Origin: Mesorhizobium sp.
GTDB taxonomy: Bacteria > Pseudomonadota > Alphaproteobacteria > Rhizobiales > Rhizobiaceae
Length of the DNA stretch: 42,002 nucleotides
Assembly (NCBI RefSeq): GCF_005063415.1
Contig: NZ_SUEG01000030.1
Location: 1 to 42,002 of the forward strand
Reading direction: 5' to 3'
Shown here piece after piece: positions 39,448 to 42,002 of this stretch. The notes beneath the pieces are model-generated. The model was not told the origin of the DNA. It ran no database searches and worked only from the letters and a program-made list of their open reading frames with translations. Both the position numbers and the translations under genes were made by a program. The first letter of the stretch is position 1. Each line of letters begins with the position of its first letter.

Positions 39448-40724
39448 GTGGCCTCCAATTCGGCCAGCGGACGCGGACGCTTCTCCTGGATGTCGCTGAA
39501 CGTTCGGAAGGATGCGAGATAATGTTCATGCGCGCGCTCCCAGGCGAGATCGTCCGGCTCGCCCCAAAGTTCGCGGTAGCTCGGCGAACTCGGATAAGGA
39601 TAAAGCGGCACCGGTTCGTTGGCCCAAACGCCGTTGTCGATCAGGTGCTTCCGCCAATAGTCGACCAGCGCGGGATCGTCCTCGACCACGCCGATGAGAT
39701 TGGCCTGCACGAACGGTACATGGCGCCTTGCATCGACCAGCAACGCGGCCAGTTCCTCGGTGCCCAACCGGCAGCGTTTTGCCAGCATGGCGCGGCCTTC
39801 CACCGTCAGGCTTTCGAGGCCCGCCTCGATCGAGACGCAGCCGGCAGCGCCGAGCAGCCTCAGCAGTTCCGGTTTCCAAAGGTCGATACGCGTCTGCACG
39901 CCGAACTTCACATCGCGATCGACCAGCGCTTCCAGCAATGCTTTTTGCGGCAGGAAGATCTCGTCGATGAAGTAGATGTAGCCGACGCCCTGTGCGATCA
40001 GCCGGTCGATCTCGGCGATCACTGCGTCGTGGTTCCGGCGGCGATAGGCATCGCGGAAATCGATCTTGGCGCAGAAGCTGCAATTGTATGGGCAGCCGCG
40101 CGACGCCTCGACCTCCGCACCGAAACCAACCTGGTCGTCGTCGAAGCGGTGATGGTGGTGCGAATGCGCGGCAATCCAGTCCGACGGCCATTCGAGCGGC
40201 GGGTGATCGATGAACGAACTCGCATGGACGCCGCCGTTCGAGACCAGTTTTCCATCCTCGAAACGGGCCGTGGACGGCACTGCGCTCCAGTCGTCGCGCC
40301 GGGCAAGTTCCGCGACCACTTCCTCGCATTCGCCGCGCACGACAATGTCGACGCCAAGCTTGCGCAAAGTCGGCGCCGGCGTCGCCGAGCCATGCGGCCC
40401 GACAGCGACGGTGCGGCCGCCGCGCCCGGCAAGATGGTTGAGGAAATCGGCCGGCACCCGCAACTCGGGAGGTGCGCAGCGCCAGAACAGGTAGGTCGGC
40501 GCGGTGCTGACGACGGTCATATCAGGCTCGAAGGCGGCGACGCGATCGACAAGCGCGGCGTTGTCGAGCTTCTGGATCTGCCCGTCCAGCATCAGCACCT
40601 CGTGGCCGGCGGCTTCGAGCAAGGCTTTCGAATAGCCGAGTTCGAGCGGCAAATGCGGCTGGCGGCAGCCGAAATAGATGCTGTCCTGGTACGTCCAGGA
40701 CGGATTGACCAGAGCGACCTTCAT
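39432..40724 (-). CDS. B12-binding-domain radical SAM protein
   Basis: A 430-residue enzyme with two domains. Residues 1 to about 140 form a Rossmann-like cobalamin-binding domain starting MKVALVNPSW; the classical DxHxxG ligand is absent, as in many class B members. The radical SAM domain has Cys211, Cys215 and Cys218 (CPYNCSFC) for the 4Fe-4S cluster that splits SAM. Methyl transfer to unactivated carbon is common for such proteins. I recall a family of this type, linked to oligosaccharide loci (TIGR04295). Start and stop overlap the neighbours. It may C-methylate or rearrange a sugar of the glycan. Confidence 0.86.
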   Translation of the reverse strand: MKVALVNPSWTYQDSIYFGCRQPHLPLELGYSKALLEAAGHEVLMLDGQIQKLDNAALVDRVAAFEPDMTVVSTAPTYLFWRCAPPELRVPADFLNHLAGRGGRTVAVGPHGSATPAPTLRKLGVDIVVRGECEEVVAELARRDDWSAVPSTARFEDGKLVSNGGVHASSFIDHPPLEWPSDWIAAHSHHHHRFDDDQVGFGAEVEASRGCPYNCSFCAKIDFRDAYRRRNHDAVIAEIDRLIAQGVGYIYFIDEIFLPQKALLEALVDRDVKFGVQTRIDLWKPELLRLLGAAGCVSIEAGLESLTVEGRAMLAKRCRLGTEELAALLVDARRHVPFVQANLIGVVEDDPALVDYWRKHLIDNGVWANEPVPLYPYPSSPSYRELWGEPDDLAWERAHEHYLASFRTFSDIQEKRPRPLAELEATCCGH

Positions 40725-41800
40725 GCCACGTACCTCGCCGGTTCGGGATGCGGGTCGAGGCGATGACGCTGCAGCCAGTCGGCGAGGTCGCGGATGCCGT
40801 TTCGCCATGAGACGTGTGCTTTCCAGTCCAGCGTCGCCTCGATCGCGCGTGTGTCGGCGACGAAGAACGGTTGGTCGCCGGTGCGTTCGCGGTCGTAACG
40901 GATTGGAACGTCCCGTTTCGTTAGGTCGCGAATCTCCTTCAGCAGCATGCGCAGGCTGACGGCGTTTTCCGGTCCGCCGCCGAGATTGAATGCCTGGCCC
41001 TTGACCGCCTCGATGCGGTCGAGCACGGCGCGGTAAGCCGCGACCGCATCGGCAACGTGGAGGATGTCGCGCACCTGCTTGCCGTCGCCAAAGATGGTGA
41101 TCGGCCGGTTGGAGAAGGCGCTGAGCAGGAAATGGGCGACCCAGCCCTGATCCTCCGTCCCGAACTGGCGCGGGCCATAGATGCAGCTCATGCGCAGCAC
41201 CGCCGTCGGCAGATCGTATGACTTGGCGTAGTCGAGGACATATTGGTCCGCCGCGCCCTTGGAGCAGCCATAGGGCGTGCAGAAATCGAGGCCGCGCGTC
41301 TCGTCGACGCCGTGCGCCCGGATGCCCGCGTCGCAAGGCGCGTATTTGTCATCCTCTTCGCGCATGGCGAGGTCAGCGAGGCGGCCATAGACCTTGTTGG
41401 TGCTGGCGAAAACGACGGGGATGCGCTTGCCGCCGTGGCGAGCGGCTTCCAGGACGTTGAATGTCCCGCGCAGGTTGATGTCGAAATCCTCGTCCGGCCG
41501 AACCAGGCTCGTGGTGACGGCGGTCTGCGCGGCAAAGTGGAAAACCGCCTTCGAACGCGCCACCAGCGGCATCAGCGCCTCGGCGTCACGGATATCGGCG
41601 ATTTCGACGGCGAGGCGGTTGCCGTGCTTTTGCGTCAGCCATTCGAGGTTCTGCTTGACGCCCGGACGGCTCAGATTGTCGATGACCAGCACCGGTTCGC
41701 CGTCCGACAACAGACTGTCGGCGAGGTTGGAGCCGATAAAGCCGCTGCCGCCGATAATGGCGACGGGCGCTTCGCGAAAATCGGGTGAATCCGGTCTCAT
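40721..41800 (-). CDS. NAD-dependent epimerase/dehydratase, CDP-paratose-epimerase-like
   Basis: A 359-residue extended SDR. The NAD loop GGSGFIGSN spans residues 17-25, FHFAAQTAV is in the core at 88-96, FASTNKVYG (131-139) is a motif I associate with CDP-paratose 2-epimerases, and the active-site Tyr177-x3-Lys181 sits in TPYGCSKGAA. It uses a nucleotide-activated sugar and changes its stereochemistry. The ATG at 41800 overlaps the stop of the next gene by four bases. The exact sugar is uncertain, as related enzymes act on dTDP-, UDP- or CDP-sugars. Confidence 0.83.
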   Translation of the reverse strand: MRPDSPDFREAPVAIIGGSGFIGSNLADSLLSDGEPVLVIDNLSRPGVKQNLEWLTQKHGNRLAVEIADIRDAEALMPLVARSKAVFHFAAQTAVTTSLVRPDEDFDINLRGTFNVLEAARHGGKRIPVVFASTNKVYGRLADLAMREEDDKYAPCDAGIRAHGVDETRGLDFCTPYGCSKGAADQYVLDYAKSYDLPTAVLRMSCIYGPRQFGTEDQGWVAHFLLSAFSNRPITIFGDGKQVRDILHVADAVAAYRAVLDRIEAVKGQAFNLGGGPENAVSLRMLLKEIRDLTKRDVPIRYDRERTGDQPFFVADTRAIEATLDWKAHVSWRNGIRDLADWLQRHRLDPHPEPARYVA

Positions 41801-42002
41801 GACACCAGCCCTCGCGCTTCGAGTTCCCGCTTCATCTCGGCGCTGCGATCGATGGCGACCGTGTTGCGCACCCATGCGACGAAATCGCCGAGCGAATGCT
41901 CCAGCCGGTACTGCGGCTGGAAGCCGAGCAGTTCGCGCGCCTTCGAGATGTCGGCAAAGCAATTGCGGATATCGCCGGAGCGCGCCTTGCCGAGGATTTC
42001 CG
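41797..42002 (-). CDS. NAD-dependent epimerase, C-terminal part (5' end outside window)
   Basis: The last 67 codons of a gene that enters from beyond the right edge. GKARSGDIRNCFADISKA followed by RELLGFQPQYRLEHSLGDFVAWV is the usual C-terminal pattern of extended SDR epimerases such as dTDP-L-rhamnose 4-epimerase. The stop TGA overlaps the start of the CDP-paratose-like epimerase gene. The operon therefore continues upstream of the window, and its promoter is not visible. Confidence 0.75.
   Translation of the reverse strand, partial: EILGKARSGDIRNCFADISKARELLGFQPQYRLEHSLGDFVAWVRNTVAIDRSAEMKRELEARGLVS

Noticed and set aside
39258..40766. Open frame of about 500 codons on the plus strand
   Set aside because: It is antisense to the radical SAM gene and lacks any domain pattern.

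Overview
The window looks like chromosomal or large-replicon DNA of a high-GC alphaproteobacterium, most likely a Rhizobiales member close to Mesorhizobium. This is inferred from protein style, from families such as DUF982, DUF2934, DUF3606, DUF3618 and NdiA-like proteins, and from GGAAC-type general-stress promoters. I saw no rRNA, tRNA, CRISPR array, transposase or phage module. Both edges cut through genes.

Layout. (1) 1-2294: end of a PfkB sugar kinase, an SDR oxidoreductase and a GntR/FCD regulator, which looks like a small sugar-catabolic unit. (2) 2280-9470: small stress-type proteins, a lipoprotein / Nramp-related transporter / two PRC-barrel-like gene operon, an SDR-DoxX fusion with a DUF2269 membrane protein, and an operon of a 24-residue membrane peptide, an NdiA-like protein, a holin-like protein and a DUF3618 protein. 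(3) 9480-9745: a frameshifted peptidase remnant. (4) 9774-18161, minus strand: a nine-gene, tightly overlapping operon. It encodes a XoxF-type PQQ alcohol dehydrogenase with the lanthanide signature, its periplasmic binding-protein partner, a lipoprotein cytochrome c, a caa3-type oxidase (subunits II, I and III, a small membrane protein and CtaG) and a membrane-anchored cytochrome c. Together these could carry electrons from alcohol to O2. (5) 18470-23339: SIR2 protein, DUF3606, LysE exporter, DUF982 pair, small stress proteins, an ECF sigma factor of the EcfG type and a possible NepR-like anti-sigma. (6) 23121-31711, minus strand: a nine-gene operon starting with myo-inositol-1-phosphate synthase, followed by a histidine phosphatase, glycosyltransferases, a nucleotidyltransferase, methyltransferases, a glycoside-hydrolase-like protein and an acetyltransferase. 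(7) 31871-33703: a divergent gene joining a phosphoribosyltransferase-like and a kinase-like domain. (8) 33947-42002, minus strand: a second operon with two epimerases, a B12-binding radical SAM enzyme, four glycosyltransferases and a UDP-xylose-synthase-like enzyme. Blocks 6 and 8 read as one biosynthetic locus for an unidentified, possibly inositol- and pentose-containing glycoconjugate.

Regulation. A GGAAC-N16/17-nGTT (or close) element, the promoter type used by EcfG/RpoE2 sigma factors in the alphaproteobacterial general stress response, lies upstream of about ten genes. These include the inositol operon, the SIR2 gene, several small stress genes and probably the ECF sigma gene itself. 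One copy lies inside a methyltransferase gene, in front of a nested small stress gene.

Most notable points: the oxidase subunit I lacks the usual D-channel Asp and K-channel Lys; the glycoside-hydrolase-like protein appears circularly permuted; and the inositol/glycoconjugate operon appears to be under general stress control.
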